From: CAVRCT01 sp963719645
GTDB lineage: Bacteria; Pseudomonadota; Gammaproteobacteria; DSM-16500
Reading direction: 5' to 3'
Length of the DNA: 64,000 nt
Assembly: GCA_963719645.1 (NCBI GenBank)
Contig: CAVRCT010000008.1
Coordinates: forward strand, 1 to 64,000
Shown here: piece after piece, positions 8,519-16,042 of the stretch
Layout of the letters: each line of letters opens with the position of its first letter
Position numbering within the stretch: position 1 is the stretch's first letter
The notes under the pieces: generated by a model
Seen by the model: only the letters and a program-made list of their open reading frames with translations
Databases searched by the model: none
Told to the model about the DNA's origin: nothing
Translations under genes and position numbers: made by a program

Positions 8519-9049
8519 ATGTCAGCAACCGAACAAGTCATTCTTGTGGATGAACAAGATAATCCCCTCGGCACAGCCGAAAAATTAGCCGCTCATGAAC
8601 AAGGTCTTTGCCATCGGGCATTTTCGATTTTTGTTTGTCGTCAGCAAGTTACGTTCGAAATCTTACTCCAACAACGCGCTAAAAGTAAGTACCATTCGCC
8701 TAATTTATGGACTAATACCTGCTGCTCACATCCGCGGCCGGGTGAAGATATTATCCTGGCCGGTCAACGCCGGTTGCGGGAAGAGATGGGAATTGAGACT
8801 TCTTTAACCTGGATTGGCAAATTTCATTATATTGCTCATTTTGCCAATGGACTGACTGAGAATGAGGTGGATCATGTGTTGGTTGGCTCGCTTGAGCAGC
8901 CTGATTTTCAATTTAATTTGAATGAAGTGCAGGCTTATCGCTGGGTGAGTATAGAAGAATTGAAAGAGGAATTGGCGAGGATGCCGGAAAAATTTACGCC
9001 TTGGTTAGCGAGGGCATTAGAAGTATTGGAATTAAAACGGGTTAATTAA
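8519..9049 (+). CDS. idi: Isopentenyl-diphosphate delta-isomerase, type I
   Basis: The 176-residue Nudix-fold protein matches type I IDI: the catalytic Cys lies in NTCCSHPRPGE and the Glu in GQRRLREEMGIE, with a later ENEVDHVL metal-binding stretch. It interconverts IPP and DMAPP, which mevalonate-dependent organisms need because the pathway yields only IPP. It is divergent from mvaA, and its last 18 bases overlap the convergent toxin gene. The length is normal for bacterial type I enzymes (about 180). Confidence 0.92.
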   Translation: MSATEQVILVDEQDNPLGTAEKLAAHEQGLCHRAFSIFVCRQQVTFEILLQQRAKSKYHSPNLWTNTCCSHPRPGEDIILAGQRRLREEMGIETSLTWIGKFHYIAHFANGLTENEVDHVLVGSLEQPDFQFNLNEVQAYRWVSIEELKEELARMPEKFTPWLARALEVLELKRVN

Positions 9050-9445
9050 TTCTAAATTACAATTTTCAAAATCACGGATATTACGCGTTGCTAAGCTCGC
9101 TTGTTTTGCGGCTGTCATTGCAGCAATCTGGCCGTCAAGCACACTGAGTGGTCGTCCTAACGCTTTTCTGTGGCTCATTAGTTTGCCGTAAAGTTGCGCT
9201 GCTGCATCATCAAAAAAAAGAATTCGATGCTTGAATGCACCATTGACTGCATTATGAAAAGCGCTTTCAAGTAATTGCTGGCGCTTGCCATTCGGTAATA
9301 CATTTATTCCATATGAAATTTCAGCCACTGTGATGGCAGTTATAAAAAGCTGATTAACTGGCTGCTGGTCTAGCCAAGTCAGCACATGAATAGAGGGTGA
9401 ATTTTTCATTATTTCAGAAACAACATTCGTATCCAAGACGATCAT
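9032..9445 (-). CDS. PIN-domain toxin, FitB/VapC type
   Basis: The product is 137 residues, a complete PIN domain. Acidic metal-binding residues are visible: Asp5 in MIVLDTNVVSE, Glu in TVAEISYGI, Asp in LSVLDGQIAAMT and Asp/Glu near the C-terminus (TRNIRDFENCN). PIN toxins of this class are magnesium-dependent ribonucleases held inactive by the adjacent antitoxin. It overlaps the antitoxin gene by four bases, the standard arrangement. The FitB subgroup is favoured because the partner has a FitA-like N-terminus (NLSIRKLDKNAYERL). Confidence 0.87.
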   Translation of the reverse strand: MIVLDTNVVSEIMKNSPSIHVLTWLDQQPVNQLFITAITVAEISYGINVLPNGKRQQLLESAFHNAVNGAFKHRILFFDDAAAQLYGKLMSHRKALGRPLSVLDGQIAAMTAAKQASLATRNIRDFENCNLELINPF

Positions 9446-9678
9446 TCGCTGAAATCCATTGGTTCATGAGGTTTACGTTGGTTTGGAATATCTAAATCTA
9501 TCCCATTTGCGTGGCCAAAATATTTTTGAAAAACACCGCCAATGCTCTCGGGTGCTGACACAGCAAGATAAATAATTCGACGCGCTTCTTCTTCCATTGA
9601 GACGCCATGATTGGCTGCTTGAATTCGTAGCCGCTCATAAGCATTTTTATCGAGTTTTCTAATACTCAAATTTGCCAT
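9442..9678 (-). CDS. FitA-type ribbon-helix-helix antitoxin
   Basis: The 78-residue product begins with a ribbon-helix-helix DNA-binding region (NLSIRKLDKNAYERLRIQAANHGVSMEEEARRII, residues 3-37), as in FitA/VapB antitoxins. The C-terminal half is polar and would embrace the PIN toxin. Such antitoxins dimerise, bind an inverted repeat in their own promoter and repress the operon with the toxin. A candidate operator lies 50 bases upstream. The pair precedes and slightly overlaps idi on the opposite strand. Confidence 0.85.
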   Translation of the reverse strand: MANLSIRKLDKNAYERLRIQAANHGVSMEEEARRIIYLAVSAPESIGGVFQKYFGHANGIDLDIPNQRKPHEPMDFSE

Positions 9679-9728
9679 GATTGCACCTCTGAATTTTTAA
9701 AATGGAAGAATAACTGTTTACAATTAAA

Positions 9729-9746
9729 TGATAGCACGTGCTAGCA
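9729..9746. promoter_or_regulatory. Candidate FitAB operator (palindrome)
   Basis: A perfect 12-base palindrome TAGCACGTGCTA spans 9732-9743, inside TGATAGCA (9729-9736) and TGCTAGCA-like arms. It lies 51 bases upstream of the antitoxin start. FitA-family antitoxins bind inverted repeats in their promoters, so this is the likely autoregulatory site; binding itself is inferred. Confidence 0.5.
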
Positions 9747-9797
9747 ATGATGTCAATCGCCTGCACGGGATGACGCCGAGCTTTAATTTCGCAAAAA

Positions 9798-10208
9798 TTA
9801 TTCAGGATTGCTATGGAAGTGCTTAAGCGACATATCTAATGCATCCCAAGGTTGTTTATCTTGAACCCACATATTCACTTGAGGAGAAAATTCCGCGGGA
9901 TTATCTAACGAACTGGCGGAAACCGTTCGGTAGCCGGGGAATAATTCAAATCTGCCAAATAAAGTTGTTCCACAGGTCTTACAAAACGCTCGCTTGATTT
10001 GTTTGCCGCTTGATCCAATCGATGCAAATTCAGTGACGTCTCCTGTTATTTCTAAATCATCCTCTACTAAAAACAAGAAAGGAAAATAGCCAGAACCGGT
10101 TGCACGTTGACACGTTCTACAATGGCAAAGTCCTGTGCCTTTGGGTAATGAGCTGAGCGTATAACGAACTGCGCCACAGAGACAGCCGCCCGTAATCGGT
10201 AAATTCAT
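9798..10208 (-). CDS. GFA-family (Mss4-fold) zinc protein
   Basis: This 136-residue protein has the GFA/CENP-V fold signature: GGCLCGAVRY with two Cys, CHCRTCQRATGSGYFPF with three Cys and FCKTCGTTLFGR with two Cys, all expected to bind zinc. Family members were named for glutathione-dependent formaldehyde activation, but most have no proven reaction. No formaldehyde or glutathione gene is near. It is separated by 28 bases from the upstream racemase gene and could share its transcript. Confidence 0.85.
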   Translation of the reverse strand: MNLPITGGCLCGAVRYTLSSLPKGTGLCHCRTCQRATGSGYFPFLFLVEDDLEITGDVTEFASIGSSGKQIKRAFCKTCGTTLFGRFELFPGYRTVSASSLDNPAEFSPQVNMWVQDKQPWDALDMSLKHFHSNPE

Positions 10209-10236
10209 GAATATATCCTTTTATGTTTAACTGAGA

Positions 10237-10935
10237 TTAATTTGACAATGCTAATAAAACAGCTGTTTCTACATGCAAAACAGTGGTATCTAGCAGTGTA
10301 ACAGGAGCATCTTCTGGCTGGATGAGAATGCCAAGCTCAGTGCACCCTAAGAGAATTCCTTCAGCACCAGACTGTATCATTGTTTGCATTGCGCTCTGTA
10401 GCAATTTTTTAGATTCGGGTTTGTTGATACCTACACACAGTTCGTTGTAAATGATTTTATCGATGGCTTCACGTTCTTTATGCGCGGGTGTGATGACTTG
10501 CAAACCAAATTTAGTCGCTAATCGATCTGCGTAAAAGCCTTCTTCCATTGTAAATTGCGTGCCGAGTAGACCGATTTTCTGAATGTTTTCTGTTTGAAAT
10601 TTTTTGCCTGCGCCGTCAGCAATGTGGAGAAATGGAATTGAAATGGATTTTTCAATGGCAGGAGCGACTTTATGTAACGTATTACAACCCAGCAAGAGAA
10701 AATCCGCGCCTGCTTTTTCTAAGACTTGCGCTGCATTGACTAATATTTCTGTGACAGCATTCCAGTTCGCTTCACGTTCTAATTGAACGATCGGTGCGTA
10801 ATTGAGACTGTTAATAATTAATTTAGCGGAATGTAATCCACCACATTGATTGCGGATCGCTTGGTTAATCAATTGGTAATAAAGAACAGTTGATTCCCAG
10901 CTGACGCCGCCAATGATGCCGATGGTTTTTTTCAT
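10237..10935 (-). CDS. Aspartate/glutamate racemase family protein
   Basis: The 232-residue product starts KKTIGIIGGVSWESTVLYY, the usual start of aspartate racemase-like proteins. It keeps both catalytic cysteines, in LLGCNTLHK (about residue 84) and LLGCTELGI (about residue 198), expected for cofactor-independent two-base racemisation. It probably interconverts L- and D-aspartate or glutamate. MurI is less likely because of the aspartate-type N-terminus. It is the first gene of a short minus-strand unit with the GFA gene. Confidence 0.85.
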   Translation of the reverse strand: MKKTIGIIGGVSWESTVLYYQLINQAIRNQCGGLHSAKLIINSLNYAPIVQLEREANWNAVTEILVNAAQVLEKAGADFLLLGCNTLHKVAPAIEKSISIPFLHIADGAGKKFQTENIQKIGLLGTQFTMEEGFYADRLATKFGLQVITPAHKEREAIDKIIYNELCVGINKPESKKLLQSAMQTMIQSGAEGILLGCTELGILIQPEDAPVTLLDTTVLHVETAVLLALSN

Positions 10936-10970
10936 GTGGAAGTCACAGCCTCTAATTATTTAGTGATGTT

Positions 10971-11004
10971 GTTGGGTTTCGCTGACGCTCAACCCAACCT
11001 ACGA
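10971..11004. repeat. Palindromic repeat of the TTGGGTTTCGCTGACGCTCAA family
   Basis: GTTGGGTTTCG is followed by CTGACG and then the inverted arm CTCAACCCAAC, with a trailing CTACG. The same family recurs at 62609-62695. It lies immediately after the start of the racemase gene and at the edge of the larger repeat array. Confidence 0.75.
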
Positions 11005-11015
11005 GCTTAAGCAAG

Positions 11016-11343
11016 AGCTTGTCATCCTGAGCATTTAAGAAAGGGCTGCCATCCTGAGCGCTTAAGAAAGGGCTGCCATCTTGAGCGCTTAAGAAAGGGC
11101 TGCCATCTTGAGCGCTTAAGATAAGGGCTGTCATCCTGAGCGCTTTTCGCTCCGAAGGATCTCCCGCAAATTTCTGAGGTTTGATTAAAAACATTCTTAA
11201 GCATCTCTCTATTCTATAGGGAGATCCTTCGGAGCGAAAAGCGCTCAGGATGACAGCCCTTTCTTAAGCGCTCAAGATGGCAGCCCTTTCTTAAGCGCTC
11301 AGGATGACAACCCTTTCTTAAGTGCTCAAGATGACAGCCCTTT
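11016..11343. repeat. Inverted pair of 27-bp tandem repeat arrays
   Basis: The left arm (11016-11165) has about five units of a 27-base motif containing GAGCGCTTAAGAAAGGGCTG, ending with CGCTCCGAAGGATCTC. The right arm (11219-11343) has the same units in inverted orientation, starting GAGATCCTTCGGAGCG. A 50-base AT-rich centre separates them, so the whole can fold as one long hairpin. It lies between the racemase start and the glyA 3' end, is the only sequence in this gap of about 400 bases, and could end transcription of glyA. Small ORFs across it merely translate the repeats. Confidence 0.8.
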
Positions 11344-11344
11344 C

Positions 11345-12622
11345 CTAAGCATGCGTTTTCAATTTTGCTTCATGGTAAACAGGAAATTTTTTGCAAAGGT
11401 CTAATACCTTCGCTCTCACATCAGCAATCAATTTTTCATTCTGCAAATCATCTAAAATATCGCACAGCCAATTTGTCAACTGCTCAACTTCTTTTTCTTT
11501 AAAACCACGTGTCGTAATCGCCGGTGTGCCGACACGTAAACCGCTGGTGATAAAAGGTGTTTGCGGATCATTCGGCACTGCATTTTTATTCACGGTAATA
11601 TAGGCATGGCCTAAGGCAGCCTCTGCCTCTTTACCCGTGATTTTCTTATCAATTAAATCAATTAAAAATAAATGATTATCGGTACCACCACTCACGACTT
11701 TATAACCACGCTCAAGCACAACTTTCGCCATTGCGCGTGCATTATTTAAAATTTGTTGTTGATATGTTTTAAAGTCAGGTTGCAATGCTTCTTGAAAAGA
11801 AACCGCTTTTGCTGCAATCACATGCATCAACGGACCGCCTTGACCGCCCGGAAAAACGGCGGAATTTAATTTTTTTTCTAATTCTGGGTTGGCTTTTGCT
11901 AAAATCAATCCGCCGCGTGGACCGCGCAATGTTTTATGCGTCGTTGAAGTGGTGACATCAGCAATTTGCACCGGTGAAGGATAAAAACCAACCGCCACCA
12001 AACCTGCAACATGCGCCATATCCGCCATTAAAAACGCACCAACATTGTCAGCAATCTCACGAAAGCGCTGCCAATCGACTGTTCGAGAATAAGCAGAAAA
12101 ACCCGAGACGATTAATTTAGGTTTATGTTCTCTGCGCTAAACGCTTCGGCTTGATCATAATCAATGTGTCCTGTCGCACGTTAAACCATAAGAAAAAAAT
12201 TGATAAAGTTTGCCAGAAAAATTCACGGGTGAACCATGGGTTAAATGGCCGCCATGGGCAAGACTCATCCCTAACACTACATCACCCGGATTAATCATGG
12301 CTGAATACGCAGCCGCATTGGCTTGCGAACCAGAATGCGGTTGCACATTCGCATAATCTGCCCCAAATAATTTTTTCACTCGCTCGATGGCCAGATTTTC
12401 CGCCACATCAACAAATTCACAGCCGCCATAATAACGTTTGCCGGGATACCCTTCCGCATATTTATTCGTTAGCACGGAACCTTGTGCTTCCAACACCAGC
12501 GGGCTGACATAATTTTCAGACGCAATTAATTCAATATGATCTTCTTGGCGTTGTGCTTCCTCTTCAATCGCATGCCAAATAGCAGGATCAGAATTGCTGC
12601 ATCGAAATGGTCTTGTAAACAT
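11345..12622 (-). pseudogene. glyA: Serine hydroxymethyltransferase, two frameshifts
   Basis: The N-terminal part (12161-12622, IWHAIEEEAQRQEDHIELIASENYVSP) and the C-terminal part (11345-12028 onwards, DMAHVAGLVAVGF, TTTHKTLRGPRGG with the PLP lysine) are both clearly GlyA. Between them the reading moves through GHIDYDQAEAF and HKPKLIVSGFSAYSRTVDWQRF in different frames. I place one single-base change near 12180 and another near 12135. All other conserved sequence is intact. GlyA makes glycine and one-carbon units, which the neighbouring purine genes consume. It is normally essential, so a sequence error is at least as likely as real decay. Confidence 0.85.
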
Positions 12623-12626
12623 GATG

Positions 12627-13121
12627 TTATCCTTGTGGGTCTACATTTTCTAAAATGGCTTGCGCTTGTTTTTGACGGTATTGCTGCACTGCGTGACGGC
12701 ACTCTGGATATTTGTTACCTAGAATGCTCGCTGCAAATAAAGCCGCATTAATCGCACCTGCTTTACCAACTGCCATGGTGCCAACTGGAATACCCGCTGG
12801 CATTTGTACAATCGATAATAACGAATCCATTCCATTTAAAAGCTTGAAGATGGCATGGGTACACCCAATGACGGGTAATAATGTTTTTGCCGCAACCACA
12901 CCTGGCAAATGCGCAGCACCACCCGCGCCTGCAATAAAAATTTCGACACCCTTTTCTTCTGCGGTTTTTAAATACGAAAATAATGCATCCGGTGTACGAT
13001 GCGCCGATAAGACGCGCGCTTCATAACCAATACCCAGCGCATCCAAGGTGAGACCCGCATGTTCCATCACCGGCCAATCCGATTTTGAACCCATCACAAG
13101 ACTAACTAAAATTTTCGACAT
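12627..13121 (-). CDS. purE: N5-carboxyaminoimidazole ribonucleotide mutase
   Basis: The 164-residue class I PurE begins MSKILVSLVMGSKSDWPVM, with the catalytic SAHRTPD near residue 41 and GAGGAAHLPG near residue 71. It rearranges N5-CAIR to CAIR in purine synthesis. The upstream ORF extension to 13301 is rejected because GAGGTC stands a few bases before ATG 13121 and all homologues start there. It is 16 bases after purH and four bases before glyA on the same strand, giving a purN-purH-purE-glyA unit. A class I PurE needs PurK, which is not in this window. Confidence 0.92.
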   Translation of the reverse strand: MSKILVSLVMGSKSDWPVMEHAGLTLDALGIGYEARVLSAHRTPDALFSYLKTAEEKGVEIFIAGAGGAAHLPGVVAAKTLLPVIGCTHAIFKLLNGMDSLLSIVQMPAGIPVGTMAVGKAGAINAALFAASILGNKYPECRHAVQQYRQKQAQAILENVDPQG

Positions 13122-13137
13122 AATGACCTCAATTAAT

Positions 13138-14676
13138 TTAATGTTTAAAACAACGTACCCCGGTAAATACCATGGCAATCCCGTGCTCATCACACGCAGC
13201 AATGACTTCATCATCACGCATAGAACCACCTGGCTGAATAATCGCTTGAATACCTGTGTTAGCAAGCCGGTCAATGCTATCACGAAATGGGAAAAATGCA
13301 TCGGATGCTAAAACCGATCCCGCTAAATTCGCGCCGGCTTTTTTTAACGCAATATCGACTGCATCCACGCGTGACACTTGACCTGCGCCGACTCCCACCG
13401 TGACACTCTCTTTCGCTAATAAAATAGCGTTGGATTTGATATGTTTGATGATGCGCCAAGCAAATAACATGGCTTGCAACGTGTCGGGGCGAGGCTTTGC
13501 TTGCGTCATGATTTTTAAATCGTGTTCGGTGATTATTTTTAAATCTCTCTCTTGCAACAAAACACCGCCTTGGATAAAACGCATTTCTCGCTGCGCTGGC
13601 ACAGCATTACCCGCTAATTCTAAAACACGCACATTCGGCTTGGTTGCGAGCACTGCTAATGCTTCTTCGGTATAACTGGGCGCGATGACGACTTCAATAA
13701 AGACACGTGTCATCTCTGTCGCAATTTCCTTCGTGCAAGGACGATTGAATGCCACAATGCCGCCAAAGGCAGATAACGAATCTGCTTGGAAAGCGCGCGC
13801 AAATGCAGTGGCTAAATCGGCTGCGGTCGCCGCACCACAGGGATTTGCATGCTTGACAATGACACATGCCGGTTCTTGAAATTCTTGCACACAGGCATAC
13901 GCGGCATCGGCATCGGTAAGATTGTTATAAGATAATTGTTTGCCTTGATGTTGTTTCGCCGTTAACACACCAAATGTTTTTTCTGCAGTTCGATAAGCAC
14001 AAGCCGCTTGGTGCGGATTTTCTCCATAGCGCAAATCAAATTCTTTTTCGTAAGAGAGATTCAAATAAGTTGGGAATTCATTTTGTTGTTGATCTAAATA
14101 GCGTTGAATCATGGCATCGTATTGTGCGGTATGTGCGAAGGCCTTGGCTGATAATGTTTTGCGAGTGGTACTTGTTAATGCTTGCTGGTTTTGTAATTCA
14201 TTCAATACCGTTGCATAATCCGCAGGATCAACGACAACACCGACCCATCCCATATTCTTTGCCGCCGAGCGAATCATCGAGGGACCGCCAATATCAATAT
14301 TTTCGATCGCATCATCAAACGTGGCGCTGGGATTTTTAATGGTTTCGGCAAAGGGATATAAATTTACAACGACTAAATCAATCCAATCAATTTGGTGCTG
14401 CTCGGCTGCCGCTGCATGTTGGTCACGCAACCCTAAAATTCCGCCGTGTACTTTGGGATGCAACGTTTTGACGCGGCCATCCATCATTTCGGGAAAACCT
14501 GTCACCTCTGACACATCCTGCACGGGAATGTTGGCTTCGCGTAATAATTTGCTCGTGCCGCCTGTTGAAATTAATTCAATGCCTAATGCCTGCAAGCTTC
14601 GTGCAAAATCGACAATACCCGCTTTATTTGATACTGAAATCAGTGCGCGTTTGACGCCGGTGTTACTGAGGTTCAT
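13138..14676 (-). CDS. purH: Bifunctional AICAR formyltransferase / IMP cyclohydrolase
   Basis: The product is 512 residues, near the usual 520. The MGS-like IMP cyclohydrolase domain is N-terminal (RALISVSNKAGIVDFARSL, residues 9-27). The AICAR transformylase domain follows, with KHANPCGAA near residue 270 and SDAFFPFRDSID near the C-terminus. It performs the last two steps to IMP, using 10-formyltetrahydrofolate. It sits between purN and purE on the minus strand. No frameshift is seen. Confidence 0.94.
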   Translation of the reverse strand: MNLSNTGVKRALISVSNKAGIVDFARSLQALGIELISTGGTSKLLREANIPVQDVSEVTGFPEMMDGRVKTLHPKVHGGILGLRDQHAAAAEQHQIDWIDLVVVNLYPFAETIKNPSATFDDAIENIDIGGPSMIRSAAKNMGWVGVVVDPADYATVLNELQNQQALTSTTRKTLSAKAFAHTAQYDAMIQRYLDQQQNEFPTYLNLSYEKEFDLRYGENPHQAACAYRTAEKTFGVLTAKQHQGKQLSYNNLTDADAAYACVQEFQEPACVIVKHANPCGAATAADLATAFARAFQADSLSAFGGIVAFNRPCTKEIATEMTRVFIEVVIAPSYTEEALAVLATKPNVRVLELAGNAVPAQREMRFIQGGVLLQERDLKIITEHDLKIMTQAKPRPDTLQAMLFAWRIIKHIKSNAILLAKESVTVGVGAGQVSRVDAVDIALKKAGANLAGSVLASDAFFPFRDSIDRLANTGIQAIIQPGGSMRDDEVIAACDEHGIAMVFTGVRCFKH

Positions 14677-14714
14677 GCTATTTTCCTTTTAAATTTATAA
14701 CCGATCACACTGCT

Positions 14715-15296
14715 TTAATGATCCAGCATCAATAAAATCGCTTCGAGCAGGGCTTGGCCTTCTAGTGCTTGTACACGCGCCTTTAATGTCTCGACGGTAT
14801 CATCCGCCAACACACTGCATTTTTTTTGCAGCAAAATAGGACCTGCATCGACTGCCTCTGTGACAAAATGGACCGTACAACCTGTCTCTTTCACACCGGC
14901 TTTTAATACGGCTTCATGCACCGCTTGATCCATCCCACCCGCAAAATCAGGCAAGAGCGAGGGGTGAATATTAATAATTTTGCCCTGCCACGTTTGCACA
15001 AACTCCGCCGATAAAATACGCATATAGCCGATTAACACAATCAAATCGATTTGATGCGCCTTTAATAACGCCGTGATGGATTGATCATAAGCCTCTCGGG
15101 TTAAATTAGCCGGATCCAAAAAAAAAGCGGGGATCTGGTTTTGCTGAGCGCGCTCTAAGATATAAGCGTTTTTTTTGTTACTAATTAATAAGTTAATCGC
15201 AAAAGGCGATTTATTGAGAGCCATTAAATCCAGCAGCGCTTGCAACGCTGTCCCTCGGGTCGAACCCAGAATACCGATGGAAAGATTTTTGTTCAT
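14715..15296 (-). CDS. purN: Phosphoribosylglycinamide formyltransferase
   Basis: This 193-residue formyltransferase has the catalytic Asn-His pair in INIHPSLLPDFAGG and the Asp in VTEAVDAGPI. It formylates GAR with 10-formyltetrahydrofolate. An upstream in-frame ATG at 15326 would add ten residues (PPTNKTSTP); the ATG at 15296 matches the usual start (MNKNLSIGILGSTRGT) and follows a weak GAG, so I prefer it. It is the first gene of the purN-purH-purE-glyA unit; 38 bases separate it from purH. Confidence 0.9.
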   Translation of the reverse strand: MNKNLSIGILGSTRGTALQALLDLMALNKSPFAINLLISNKKNAYILERAQQNQIPAFFLDPANLTREAYDQSITALLKAHQIDLIVLIGYMRILSAEFVQTWQGKIINIHPSLLPDFAGGMDQAVHEAVLKAGVKETGCTVHFVTEAVDAGPILLQKKCSVLADDTVETLKARVQALEGQALLEAILLMLDH

Positions 15297-15468
15297 TGGC
15301 GTACTCGTTTTGTTTGTCGGCGGCATTTTACTAAATTAAGAGCAAACAGAGAAGGACAAGATTAAATCAACCGTCAGATTGTTATGTTTGGCAGATTGTA
15401 TCAATTGATTTCGGTCACAGGCATGTTACATTTAGAGGCTAACTTAACATTTATGAATGGAGTAAAAC

Positions 15469-15567
15469 ATGTCTAAAGGTCAAAACCAGAAAAAACAAAC
15501 CAAGAAACCTCCCACAAAAACATTGAAAGAAAAACGTCAGCAGAAAAAAGACAAGAAAGGGAAATAG
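15469..15567 (+). CDS. Lysine-rich 32-residue protein
   Basis: A short frame encodes MSKGQNQKKQTKKPPTKTLK followed by EKRQQKKDKKGK. It has a strong GGAG six bases before the ATG and a terminator 15 bases after the stop, so it looks like a complete small gene. The product is about 40 percent Lys/Arg with no hydrophobic core. It resembles short Lys-rich proteins I recall from other gammaproteobacteria, without known function; this resemblance is from memory. Nucleic acid or ribosome binding is a guess from charge only. Confidence 0.65.
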   Translation: MSKGQNQKKQTKKPPTKTLKEKRQQKKDKKGK

Positions 15568-15581
15568 CATTTGAAAATCAG

Positions 15582-15616
15582 GGGTGGGCACTCTATTGCT
15601 TTGCCTACCCTTTTCT
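15582..15616 (+). terminator. Rho-independent terminator of the small Lys-rich gene
   Basis: GGGTGGGCA pairs with TGCCTACCC (one G-T wobble) around a nine- to ten-base loop, followed by TTTTCTCTT. It lies directly after the 32-residue ORF on the plus strand. Confidence 0.75.
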
Positions 15617-15642
15617 CTTAATCTTCTTGCTAAATAAATTCT

Positions 15643-15782
15643 GAGCCGCGACCGTTAGGGAGCGATCACCGTCCCCGCAAATTCCAAACACCTTTTATTT
15701 TCAAATACCGCTGTCGGATTGCCTTAGTTTTAAAGGCGAGGTGATCGCAAAATGGGTGATCGCTTCCTGACGGTCGCGGCTC
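15643..15782. mobile_element. 140-bp deletion derivative of the RAYT element, copy 1
   Basis: The unit is bounded by inverted ends that begin GAGCCGCGACCGT and close with ACGGTCGCGGCTC. Its left 75 bases align with the last part of the transposase gene at 16041-16115. The right 60 bases (TAGTTTTAAAGGCGAGGTGA then the end) are not in the transposase gene. It carries no ORF. Confidence 0.75.
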
Positions 15783-15809
15783 AGAGTCGCGGTTCTGAAA
15801 CGCGGTTCT

Positions 15810-15948
15810 GAGCCGCGACCGTCAGGGAGCGATCACCGTCACAGCAAATTCCAAACGCCTTTTTTTTCAAATACCGCTGTCGGATTGCCGTAGTTTAAAA
15901 GGCGAGGTGATAGCGGAAGGGGTGATCGCTCCCTGACGGTCGCGGCTC
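15810..15948. mobile_element. 139-bp deletion derivative of the RAYT element, copy 2
   Basis: It has the same structure as the copy at 15643: inverted GAGCCGCGACC ends, a left part matching the 3' end of the transposase gene, and the common right part. It differs by a few substitutions and one missing base. A run of degenerate 13-base repeats follows it. Confidence 0.75.
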
Positions 15949-16042
15949 TGAAACGCGGTTTTGAAACGTTGTTCTGAAATGCGGCTCTGAAACGTGATTC
16001 TGAAACGCTGTTCTGAAACGCGGTTCTGAAACGCGGTTCTGA
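15946..16042. repeat. 13-bp tandem repeats (TCTGAAACGCGGT)
   Basis: Seven or eight imperfect copies of a 13-base unit connect one REP-like end to the next. Shorter runs of the same unit lie at 15785-15810, 16790-16846 and 16984-17026. The unit always joins the outer edge of two GAGCCGCGACC ends. Confidence 0.75.

Noticed and set aside
3962..8807. Plus-strand ORFs across the mevalonate cluster
   Set aside because: They are antisense shadows of well-supported minus-strand genes.
9032..9445. Naming the PIN toxin as VapC proper
   Set aside because: The partner antitoxin is FitA-like, so FitB type fits better; no specific symbol is assigned.
10952..11204. ORFs reading SAQDGSPFL or KRSRWQPFL repeats
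   Set aside because: They only translate the 27-base tandem repeat and have no ribosome site or conserved sequence.
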